A stretch of DNA of 64,000 bases from a bacterium (lineage in GTDB: Bacteria > Planctomycetota > Planctomycetia > Isosphaerales > Isosphaeraceae): positions 1-64,000 of the forward strand of contig WGMM01000041.1 of assembly GCA_016125085.1 (NCBI GenBank). The letters are read 5' to 3'. The notes beneath the pieces are model-generated. The model was not told the DNA's origin, did not search any database, and saw only the letters and a list, made by a program, of their open reading frames with translations. This document shows, one piece after another, positions 7,627-15,554 of the stretch (its first letter is position 1; each line of letters starts with the position of its first letter). The position numbers were made by a program, and so were the translations under genes.

Positions 7627-10560
7627 ATGACGGACGAATCGACAATGGAAACGAATCCGCCCAAAGAACAGCAACCTGACGAAAAAAATGCGAAAAAGCG
7701 TCTGGCCCTTTCCATTGCGTTCCTGACCCGCCGAATCGATCGCCCTACATTCGAAAAACTCAGGTTCACGCTCGAAGCCGACCCGGAATTCGACATGATC
7801 GCCGCCCTGCAGAACGAGGGGGGCACGCTCCGGATCGATCCTCAGGAAATGACCGAAGCGGTCGAAAATCTGGTGACCGAAGCGAACCCGGACCGGAACG
7901 ACCCGGAACGGACGATCGCCGATCTCACCGAGGCCCTGACCCTGCTCGAAAACACGCTCGGAGCACCGACGTTCAAGGATCCGTTCGCGCCGGATGACCA
8001 GGCGACCACCGAAGCAGGGCTTCCGGACAACGGACGAAACGAAGCGATCGAAAGCTTCACGATCTCGGACCGCTATCAGTTCATCGAATTCCTCAAGGTC
8101 GGCGGTCAGGCAGTGGTCTGCCTGGCGCTCGATGTCGAACTGAACCGGACCGTCGCGATCAAGATCCCGCACATCAAGGGACGATCGCTCGAGTCCGCCT
8201 GCCGCATGATCGTCGTCGAGGCGAGAATCACTGGCCAGCTCAATCACCCCGCGGTGATCCCGATCTACGCCCTCGACAAACGCACCGATGGCCGCCCCTT
8301 CCTGGTTCTGCCTTACTATCCCCAGGGCGAATTCACGCGGGAATTGCGTAAGCTTCATCCGGGTAAGGAAAAACGCTGGATCGGCCGCGCGGAACGGGCC
8401 CTCAGGCTCCGGAGCATCGTGCAGTCGATGGTGCAGCTGTCCAGGGCTGTCCAGAGCGCGCATGATCGCGGGATCGTCCACCGCGACATCAAGCCCGGAA
8501 ACATCCTGATCGGTGACCACAACGAAGTCTTTCTGGCGGATTGGGGGCTGGCCAAAAATCTCCGGAAGCCTGCCAGGTCGCCACTGCACGAGAAAACCGA
8601 ACCCCCAAGCCCTTCCGGCTCGAAAAGCACCGAGGACGATTACACCGATTACGGCGGCGGCACGGCCATCTACATGAGCAAGGAACAGGCTCTGCGCCAA
8701 CTTGACCTGCAAAACGAAAAGACCGACATCTTTCTCCTGGGCGCGACTCTCTACTCCATGATTTATGGCCGTGCGCCCTTCGCCGATCGCACCGCCGCCG
8801 CCAGCTACGACGTCGAATTTCCCCGTTCGCCCGTGTCAGGCATCGACAGCAGCCTGATCGAAATCTGCAAAAAGGCGATGGCCGAACTGCAGCCGGACCG
8901 CTATCCGACCTCGGACGATCTTGCCACCGACCTGGAACGCTGGCTGGCGGATCAGCCGCTCCTGTTCGTCAAGGAATTACCCTCGAAAAAGATCGCCCGG
9001 TTCCTGCGGCGTCAAAGCCGCTCCATCGCCGCCGCAGCCGTGATGCTCATGGCCGGCACGGTGGGCCTGCTGATCATGAACGACCGCATCGCCACGGCAA
9101 GGGATAACGAAACGATCGCCAAGAAAGATGCGATCATTGCGCAGCGGAAGGAAGAGGCCGCGCGTAAAGAAACCGAAAACGCATTAGAAAGAGAAACGGT
9201 CGCCAAGGATAATGCGATCATTGCGCAGCGGAAGGAAGAGGCCGCGCGTAAAGAAACCGAAAACGCATTAGAAAGAGAAACGGTCGCCAAGGATGCTGCG
9301 ATCGTGTCCAAGAACAAAGAGTCAGCGGCACGAAAAAGGGAAGCCGATAACTTCAACCTGGCATTCTTCGTCGCCAGAATTCAGTTCGAAGTCATCTCCC
9401 AGAAGCTTCCGTTCGTGCCAGGATCGGAGAGAATCCGCTTCGACGTCGCCGAGACTCTTTGCCAGACTTTCGAAAATCTGATGAAAATGAATCCGCAAAG
9501 AGATGACATCGTCAGTTTCGCCATCGCTGCTGAACGCGAAGCCGGCAATATGGGCCGCTTCGTGGGCGAATTGGAAATTGCGCAGAAGCATTTCGAGCGG
9601 GCGCTGGATCTCTGCAACCGGCTGAACAAAAAATATCCGGATAACACGGGAGTGATGGCCAATAAGGCCCTGGTTCTCAGAGATTTCTCGCACCTGTTCG
9701 ATCGGCTCGGAAACCTCGAAGCGGCGGAGGCGCGATGCGGTGAAGCCATCGAGATCGCCAAAAAATTACGACAAATCGAGAATAATCCCAAGTTCGATGA
9801 ACTGGAGACGGTTCTTCTCTCGCTCAAATGCGAACTCCTTTCGACACTTGGCCGCGACGACGAAATGGCCGAAATCCTTGACCGTCTTGAACCCCTCGTC
9901 GAAATCTGGTTCGGCAAGACCAGGGAACCGAAAGCGCAGGATATCAAGATCGCCATCGGCGTGAAGCTCCTGCGTGCCAATCATCTGCTCCGGGCCGAAG
10001 ACTACACGAAAGCCAGGGACGCATTCGAGAAAGCCTTCGAACAAGCCAGGGCGAATCAGGACCGCGACCAGGACTTCCGCCTGCTCATGGGCGACGCCCA
10101 GTTCGGAAAGGCGCTCGCCCTCCAGGGTCTCAATGACCACGCTGCCGTCCGACAGGGTATTCTCGAATTGCAGCAGGTGTTCGAGACGATGAAAAAACTG
10201 CGAACGGATTCCCCCGACGTGAAAGTCTACGCCGATTGGGTGTTGACGATCTCCGTCGAAATGCTGCGTTTCGAAAGACTCGACAAGCACCGTTTCGAAA
10301 ACGCCCTCAATCCCGCTGAGATTTCGAAAATGATCGAAAATCGGATCGCCGAATCGGACGGGCCCGATTCGCGGACGATGCGATCCCAGTTCCTCACGGA
10401 ACTGGCGTATCGCGAAAACGCTCCCGCGAAACGCCAGGAACTTGCCGAAAATGCCGTCGCCGACCTGGATTTCGCCATAGAAAAACTCCCGCTGCGAAAG
10501 GACTTTCGCAAAGAGCGGGAGGCAATCCGAAAAGAATTTCGAATGAATCTCGGCAAATGA
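7627..10560 (+). CDS. Transmembrane Ser/Thr protein kinase with coiled coil and TPR-like C-terminus
   Basis: 977 residues. About 145 N-terminal residues of charged sequence precede a Hanks-type kinase domain (about 150-440). Its landmarks are glycine-loop variant KVGGQAVV, lysine K179 in VAIKIP, catalytic HRD with D287 (IVHRDIKPGN), and a metal-binding motif of DWG (D305) instead of DFG. A TM helix (about 467-487, AAAAVMLMAGTVGLLIM) follows, then a Lys/Glu-rich coiled coil (about 495-575) built partly from a perfect DNA duplication, then TPR-like helices to the end. The kinase is probably cytosolic with the helical part across the membrane. DWG is common among planctomycete kinases and should not abolish activity, since the Asp is retained. 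Confidence 0.85.
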   Translation: MTDESTMETNPPKEQQPDEKNAKKRLALSIAFLTRRIDRPTFEKLRFTLEADPEFDMIAALQNEGGTLRIDPQEMTEAVENLVTEANPDRNDPERTIADLTEALTLLENTLGAPTFKDPFAPDDQATTEAGLPDNGRNEAIESFTISDRYQFIEFLKVGGQAVVCLALDVELNRTVAIKIPHIKGRSLESACRMIVVEARITGQLNHPAVIPIYALDKRTDGRPFLVLPYYPQGEFTRELRKLHPGKEKRWIGRAERALRLRSIVQSMVQLSRAVQSAHDRGIVHRDIKPGNILIGDHNEVFLADWGLAKNLRKPARSPLHEKTEPPSPSGSKSTEDDYTDYGGGTAIYMSKEQALRQLDLQNEKTDIFLLGATLYSMIYGRAPFADRTAAASYDVEFPRSPVSGIDSSLIEICKKAMAELQPDRYPTSDDLATDLERWLADQPLLFVKELPSKKIARFLRRQSRSIAAAAVMLMAGTVGLLIMNDRIATARDNETIAKKDAIIAQRKEEAARKETENALERETVAKDNAIIAQRKEEAARKETENALERETVAKDAAIVSKNKESAARKREADNFNLAFFVARIQFEVISQKLPFVPGSERIRFDVAETLCQTFENLMKMNPQRDDIVSFAIAAEREAGNMGRFVGELEIAQKHFERALDLCNRLNKKYPDNTGVMANKALVLRDFSHLFDRLGNLEAAEARCGEAIEIAKKLRQIENNPKFDELETVLLSLKCELLSTLGRDDEMAEILDRLEPLVEIWFGKTREPKAQDIKIAIGVKLLRANHLLRAEDYTKARDAFEKAFEQARANQDRDQDFRLLMGDAQFGKALALQGLNDHAAVRQGILELQQVFETMKKLRTDSPDVKVYADWVLTISVEMLRFERLDKHRFENALNPAEISKMIENRIAESDGPDSRTMRSQFLTELAYRENAPAKRQELAENAVADLDFAIEKLPLRKDFRKEREAIRKEFRMNLGK
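9130..9294 (+). repeat. Perfect in-frame tandem duplication (81 of 84 bp) in kinase coiled coil
   Basis: 81 bp are identical at 9130-9210 and 9214-9294, separated by AAT, giving an 84-bp (28-codon) period. The peptide unit AIIAQRKEEAARKETENALE... is repeated. Twenty-eight residues is four heptads, so the duplication keeps coiled-coil register. No synonymous change separates the copies, which points to recent duplication or ongoing slippage. Confidence 0.95.
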
Positions 10561-10590
10561 TCCGCTACCGGTCGCTTCGAAAGCGCAGGC

Positions 10591-11043
10591 TCACTTCGTG
10601 GCGCAGGGGTCGACGTCGATCACCGGGGCTTTCACGGGTAAGTCGGACTTGTTGCCGTCGATCGTGATGGTGAAAGTGATGTCGGAAAGCGTGCCAGACC
10701 TGGCAGGTGCATCGCCAGCCGGAATCGATTTCGGATTGTAAACCACGCTGACGTACGTCGTGGAGGCACCCGAATCCTCCACGATCGTCGGCGTGCCGGC
10801 GGAATACGTGACCATGCCTGACGTCGCGTCGCCAACGATGAACCGGTGGCCCGTACCCGAAACGTTGAATCTCACCGCGATCTTGCGGAATTTCGTGTCC
10901 GTCGATTTGAAATAGACCGCGGTGGCCGAGATGGTGTTCTGAAGCGCGCCGAAAACGATCCGGCTGAGCGACAAGGGCGTATCTGCGACCCCGGCCGTGA
11001 CGAACAGGGCAATTGCGAGCAAGCCGGTTTTGCGACGATTCAT
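10591..11043 (-). CDS. Small exported protein of unknown function (paralogue-like 1)
   Basis: 150 residues. A signal peptide (MNRRKTGLLAIALFVTAGVA) precedes a Ser/Thr/Val-rich, beta-strand-like body. GGAG lies about 9 nt upstream of the ATG. The end reads PVKAPVIDVDPCATK and resembles the end of the neighbouring 163-residue protein (IVIIPIDIEPC); both also carry a T-F-x-I/R-x-x-D segment before it. No known family was recognised. It is convergent with the kinase gene, 30 bp from its stop. Confidence 0.6.
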   Translation of the reverse strand: MNRRKTGLLAIALFVTAGVADTPLSLSRIVFGALQNTISATAVYFKSTDTKFRKIAVRFNVSGTGHRFIVGDATSGMVTYSAGTPTIVEDSGASTTYVSVVYNPKSIPAGDAPARSGTLSDITFTITIDGNKSDLPVKAPVIDVDPCATK

Positions 11044-11208
11044 GATGCGATCTCCAGGGCTGTGGGAGCGGAATCCATGGGATCCCGCGTGAAAAGGACC
11101 GGATTCGGATGCAGGCTAGAACACATCCAGCCAGACCGGTTCATTGGTGCGGAAAACGTCGAAACCTTCGATCGAATCTTCGACGGATTCGGCGTAAAGA
11201 GCTTCGAA

Positions 11209-11700
11209 TCAGCAAGGTTCGATATCGATCGGAATGATGACGATCGGGTCGATCACCTCATTCGTGTTATCCGAAAAATCGATCCGGAACGAAAATGTCA
11301 ATTCGGATCCAGGCGTGTTGTAGACCGGAAATTCCGGCCCCGTAAGCGTTTTCTTGATCGGGCAGACGGCATTGAGATAGTAGGTCGTGACGGGCGGAAT
11401 CGTCGACGAGGTTTTACTCTTGATTTCGAATGTCCCGACGCCTGAAGTCGATCCGAGCGTGGCCGTCACCATCTTGATATCCGACTTCAGAATCGTCTTG
11501 CTCGAAAGCAGCAGAAATCCGACCTTGTACGTGAACTTGTCCGTCGTCCCCGCGATAGGTATCCGGTAACACGACGCCGTGATCTTCGTGAAGATGCCGG
11601 TGCCGGTTGCGATCTTCGAAAATCGACTGGCGGAAAAATAGATGATGGAGATCAACACGAGCAAAGCAATGATCAAAAGAGCCGATGTCTGAAGGTCCAT
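11209..11700 (-). CDS. Small membrane-anchored protein of unknown function (paralogue-like 2)
   Basis: 163 residues. One N-terminal hydrophobic segment (SALLIIALLVLISIIYFSA) is either an uncleaved anchor or a signal peptide. It is followed by a beta-rich body with paired Cys (one in ASCYRIP, one in NAVCPIKK) and a terminal Cys in IDIEPC. It shares the C-terminal pattern of the downstream 150-residue protein and lies 165 bp from it on the same strand, so the two are probably divergent duplicates. Function unknown. Confidence 0.55.
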   Translation of the reverse strand: MDLQTSALLIIALLVLISIIYFSASRFSKIATGTGIFTKITASCYRIPIAGTTDKFTYKVGFLLLSSKTILKSDIKMVTATLGSTSGVGTFEIKSKTSSTIPPVTTYYLNAVCPIKKTLTGPEFPVYNTPGSELTFSFRIDFSDNTNEVIDPIVIIPIDIEPC

Positions 11701-11919
11701 GGTCGTGAATCCCCATTGAAGTCAACGCATGCAAAACCAGTAACTTCCCTGCGACAACGTTCCAGATTGTCCAATCTCCCAAATCACTTTGACTTAGGCA
11801 ATAGAATAAACGCGAGAATCCCGAAATCGGCGCAACGAACTCGGGTCGGAGCGATGGCGTCTTGCGTCATCGCCCCACTACCCGATACGACCGCTACGAT
11901 CCTCATCGAAAAATGACGA

Positions 11920-14514
11920 TCACTTCACGTCTTTTTCGTCGTCATCGTCGTCGTCATCTTCGTCGTCATCTTCGTCTTCATCCTCATCTTCGATCGGGAA
12001 GATGAAAGCGGCACGCACGGGGGCCGGCATCGGCGAATCCGCCCCTTTGACCGACTTCCAGATGATTTCGTTGAACACCAGGTCGTCGGCCTGATCTTCC
12101 TTGTCCAGGTCGAGCTTCATCGACTTCTCCGCGCCCCAGGCCGTCGCCGTGTTGCGTGCCCTGATGTCGACTTTCGGCTCGATCTTCGTGAACGGTTCGA
12201 AATTCGGCTGAGCCGTGAAGGCGTTGTACATCGGCCGCGCCGCGGCGTCGAACTGGCTCATCGGGTCCAGGCCCAGGATCAGTTCCATCGTCCGCAGCAT
12301 GGAGCTGGTCGTGTACATCGTCGAATCGACATGTTTGCGCTTCGTCCAGGGGCTCACCACCATGGCCGTGGTGCGGTGGGCGTCCACATGGTCCGAGCCG
12401 TTCTGGGCATCGTCCTCGATCACGAAAATCGCCAGATTCTTCCAGAATTTCGACTTCGAAAGCCCTTCCACCACCATGCCGACAGCCAGGTCGTTCTCGG
12501 CCACCATCGCCGTCGGGGTCAGCGAACCCGGCCGCGTGCCGGAAGTGTGGTCGTTCGGCAGCCGCATCACGATCAAACGCGGCATCTCGCCCTTCGCTTC
12601 GAATTCGGCCAGTTCTTCCAGGAACCGGGCCGCCCGTTTCGCGTCCGGATAGGTCAGGTCATAACTGCGGTACTTCGGGTCGAAATGGCCCTGAAGGGCT
12701 TTCACCTTCGTCGTCGAAGGGTCCGCCGGAGTCGGCCCGTTGTCCGTGAATTCGCCGTAGCTGCGATAAGTCACGTTTTTGGCCGCGGCCCGGTCCCACA
12801 GATATCCGCCAGCGGGCGTGGCCAGTTCGAATTTGCCCTCAGCCGGGTAGGGGGCCCGCCGGTCGCCCCGATAACCGATCGGCCAGAGCCGTTCGACGAA
12901 GTCCGTGGCATAAGCCCCCATCGTCCATTCGTGGCCATCGGCCGAGACTTCGCTCTCGACGTAGAAATTGTCGAGCAGCACGAATTCCTCGACGATCGCA
13001 TGCTGGTTGGGCGTCACTTTTTCGGGGAACAGGCACAGGTCCGGGTCGCCATTGCCTTTGGCGATATCGCCGAAGACCTGGTCATAGGTCCGGTTCTCTT
13101 TAATGATATAAACGCAATGCGTGATGGGCGAGGTTTCGCCCTGCTTCGCCGGAATCGGGTTGTTTTCCGCACGCGCCGCCGGTGCCCCGCGCGGCGTTGT
13201 CGGATCGCCGGTATTCACCGGGCTGCAGCTCAGCACGGTTTTGGTCATCGTGGCGAGCTGCCCGGGCGTCGGCACGGGGATCGTCGAAAGCGTGCCCTGA
13301 AACAGGCCGCCGATATAATCACGCAGCTTGCCTTCGTAGCTGTCCGCAGCCACCAGCGGGTTCGGCCCTTCCCGGTTCGGCCGGCTCGTGTTGCCCTTGG
13401 CGTTGGTCACGAACAGCGTTTTGCCGTCCGGGCCGACGCGAACGCTCGTCGGATACCAGCCGACCGGAATGAAACCCAGCGACTGGCTCTTGCCAGGCTT
13501 GCTGACGTTGATCACGGCCACGTCGTTGGTGTTCGCGTTGGTCACGAACAGCAGCGATTCGTCGGGCGTAAGGGCCAGTGAGTTCGGTGTCGACCCGGGC
13601 GGCAGATTCGGCGCGATCGCCGTGCCGATCGTCTCCAGATTCTTGCCCGTCTCCGTTTCGATCACGCTCACGGTATTCCGGTTCGCATTCGCCACGAACA
13701 AAACCTGGCCGCTCTTGTTCAGCGCCATTTCGTTCGGGTGTTCCTGCGTTTCGAATGTGCCCGTCATTTCGAATTTCGCCGTATCGACCACCGCCACCTT
13801 CGCCGCGCCCCAGAGCGACACGTAAAGCCGGTTCCGCGCCTGGTCGAACGTCAATTGATACGGATACGACTCAGCCGGCAGCTTCAATTCGCCGGCATAT
13901 TCGCCAGTCGTCAGGTCGAACCGGCCGACGGTGTGCGCGAAGACGTGGCTCGTCCACAGCGTTTTGCCGTCGCCCGAGATCGCCAGCCCGCCCACGGCCC
14001 GCTGTAACTTACGCACGCCGCCGAACCCGGCCGCCGGAGCCGCCAGAAATTCGGCCCGGTCCGGATAGATCATCTGGCGCCGGTTGAACAGAAAGCCATC
14101 GGCATAGTCGAAAATCTGCACGGTGTCGTCGAATCCGCCGCCGACGTAAAGCGTTTTCCCGTCAGGAGAAAAGACGATCCCCGAAAAGGCGTGCGGCACC
14201 GAGGCCCGGCCGATCATCCGCCCCGTCTTCTGCTGCACGGTGATGACTTCATGCTCGCCGTAGCCGGCGTGCAGAATGGCGATGACCGGCTCCGTCGGAT
14301 GCTGGACCATCTGCACCGGCAGGTCGCCGATCTTGAGCTGCTTGCCGGCAGGCTGCAGCGACCATCCATTGGGCAGCAGCACGCGCCCGTCGCGCTTCAG
14401 GCCAGGCCACGTCGGAGCCTGCTTTGCGGCATCCGGGGCCGGTTCCTGGGCGAACGCGGGCGATACGAAAATCAGTGAGAGCAATACGGGGAGCGAACGC
14501 TGACGGAAGATCAT
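11920..14514 (-). CDS. YncE-like beta-propeller fused to phosphoesterase (alkaline phosphatase superfamily)
   Basis: 864 residues from ATG 14514, where a clear signal peptide begins (MIFRQRSLPVLLSLIFVSPAFA). The track start at 14649 adds 45 non-signal residues. Residues about 50-430 form a YVTN/YncE-type propeller: repeats of FSPDGKTLYVGG, NKSGQVLFVANANRNTVSV and TPDESLLFVTNANTNDVAV. The second half has phosphoesterase features: IKENRTYDQVFGD, VLLDNFYVESEVSADGHEW and FVIEDDAQNGSDHVDAHRT, with the metal-binding Asp/His residues expected for the alkaline-phosphatase/phospholipase C fold. The extreme C-terminus is a run of Asp/Glu (DEDEDEDDDEDDDDDDDE). Exported or periplasmic; substrate unknown. 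Confidence 0.85.
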   Translation of the reverse strand: MIFRQRSLPVLLSLIFVSPAFAQEPAPDAAKQAPTWPGLKRDGRVLLPNGWSLQPAGKQLKIGDLPVQMVQHPTEPVIAILHAGYGEHEVITVQQKTGRMIGRASVPHAFSGIVFSPDGKTLYVGGGFDDTVQIFDYADGFLFNRRQMIYPDRAEFLAAPAAGFGGVRKLQRAVGGLAISGDGKTLWTSHVFAHTVGRFDLTTGEYAGELKLPAESYPYQLTFDQARNRLYVSLWGAAKVAVVDTAKFEMTGTFETQEHPNEMALNKSGQVLFVANANRNTVSVIETETGKNLETIGTAIAPNLPPGSTPNSLALTPDESLLFVTNANTNDVAVINVSKPGKSQSLGFIPVGWYPTSVRVGPDGKTLFVTNAKGNTSRPNREGPNPLVAADSYEGKLRDYIGGLFQGTLSTIPVPTPGQLATMTKTVLSCSPVNTGDPTTPRGAPAARAENNPIPAKQGETSPITHCVYIIKENRTYDQVFGDIAKGNGDPDLCLFPEKVTPNQHAIVEEFVLLDNFYVESEVSADGHEWTMGAYATDFVERLWPIGYRGDRRAPYPAEGKFELATPAGGYLWDRAAAKNVTYRSYGEFTDNGPTPADPSTTKVKALQGHFDPKYRSYDLTYPDAKRAARFLEELAEFEAKGEMPRLIVMRLPNDHTSGTRPGSLTPTAMVAENDLAVGMVVEGLSKSKFWKNLAIFVIEDDAQNGSDHVDAHRTTAMVVSPWTKRKHVDSTMYTTSSMLRTMELILGLDPMSQFDAAARPMYNAFTAQPNFEPFTKIEPKVDIRARNTATAWGAEKSMKLDLDKEDQADDLVFNEIIWKSVKGADSPMPAPVRAAFIFPIEDEDEDEDDDEDDDDDDDEKDVK

Positions 14515-14658
14515 GGTGCGATGCCTGCCTGACACGATTCGGCGAGTTCTCTGGTGTGACCAATGGCTGCCAATATAACAGAACGAAACCGGGCCCTGAA
14601 CGCATTTCCGGATGAAGAATCGATGAACCGAAAGTTGGGGGCAGGTCACGCCTGATCG

Positions 14659-15015
14659 GGTTCTTCAGAGATTCCCGTGGGTGAACGTCGAATTCGGTTT
14701 GCGTCAGGAGATCATCGCATCTTCTCACGAAAACGACATCCGCTGCATTACACCGAAACTCCGCGATCGCGGTTTCGAACTTCGATCATCGAAATCGACC
14801 TGAAAGGTCGAAGGTCAATAGCCCAGGGTGAAACCCTGGGAATTCGTAAGCCAGCCATTGGTACAGCAACCTGAAAGGGTGCAGGAAACCCTCGTTTTCC
14901 CCAAGATAAGCGCAATTCATGACCTGCGGCCTTTCAGGCCGCAAGGCATTTTGCATCTCGATCGCATTCCCCGGGTTTCACGCGGGGCTATTGACCCACC
15001 GCCCTTTCAGGGCGA
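14659..15015 (+). repeat. 357-bp long inverted repeat, copy A (partner 53604-53960)
   Basis: This stretch matches the reverse complement of 53604-53960 over its full 357 bp with scattered substitutions, fewer toward the middle. It holds six hairpins: 14796-14810, 14822-14840, 14868-14882, 14926-14942, 14969-14987 and 15000-15014. The first three have loop GAA and the last three have loop TTC on this strand, so the element is an inverted pair of three-hairpin modules. No protein is encoded. ORFs drawn through it (such as 14828-15031) are artefacts. Confidence 0.93.
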
Positions 15016-15554
15016 TCCACCGGCAAGGTGAACGATACTCCAATGATTCCGAAACGCCGATTCGTGTGCAATTCGCATCCAAACCATGGGAGCCATCGCG
15101 AAATCGACAATCGACAAACTACGAAAATCCCTTATGAACCCCGAATGTTTATGCAGGTTCCAATTCGACGCAACTCGGCGAACTATCGGTAACGAGCTGG
15201 AAGCGTCAGCGACGGAAATGCTTATGCAACGCGGCGAAATCCCGGAGATAAGCTCGAACGGCTTGGATTTCGTCGGTGATTTTCGATATGTATCGGAGAT
15301 GTTCACTGAAATCGTTTCGTCGCTGAAGCTTCCGGCTCGTTTAAGGCATCCCGGATTCGACGCGAGCCCCGAATGATTCTGACCTCCCCCCCCCTTCGCT
15401 TCCGGTCATAAAGAAAGTAACGATTCCTGAATTCGAATTTCGAAAATTGTGCATCGCTTTCGATCCGAATCGCGCTTCGATCCACGAAAGAAATTGCGAA
15501 TATGGGAATTTTCTTGCCCCTGAAACGCAAAACTCCGAAAGAAGTCCGCCCGCC
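15016..15554. other. Non-coding gap with two copies of the 19-nt repeat
   Basis: There is no convincing gene between the long repeat and the NALKHG-motif gene. Two copies of the 19-nt motif lie in opposite orientation: CGAGCTGGAAGCGTCAGCG (15193-15211) and, on the minus strand, CGAGCCGGAAGCTTCAGCG (15321-15339). The ORF 15086-15376 runs through them and its peptide (ELEASATE...) is explained by the repeat. No tRNA or other RNA gene was recognised. Confidence 0.5.

Noticed and set aside
8521-8550. Kinase called a pseudokinase because of DWG
   Set aside because: The Asp that binds Mg2+ is kept; DWG and DLG variants are frequent in active-looking planctomycete kinases and Lys and HRD are intact.
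12331-13581. 416-aa plus-strand ORF
   Set aside because: Antisense of the YncE/phosphoesterase gene.
14796-15014. CRISPR array
   Set aside because: The six hairpins are not direct repeats: stems differ, orientation reverses midway and spacers are unequal. No cas gene is present.
15086-15376. 96-aa ORF in the gap after copy A
   Set aside because: Runs through two 19-nt repeats, no ribosome site, no recognisable domain.
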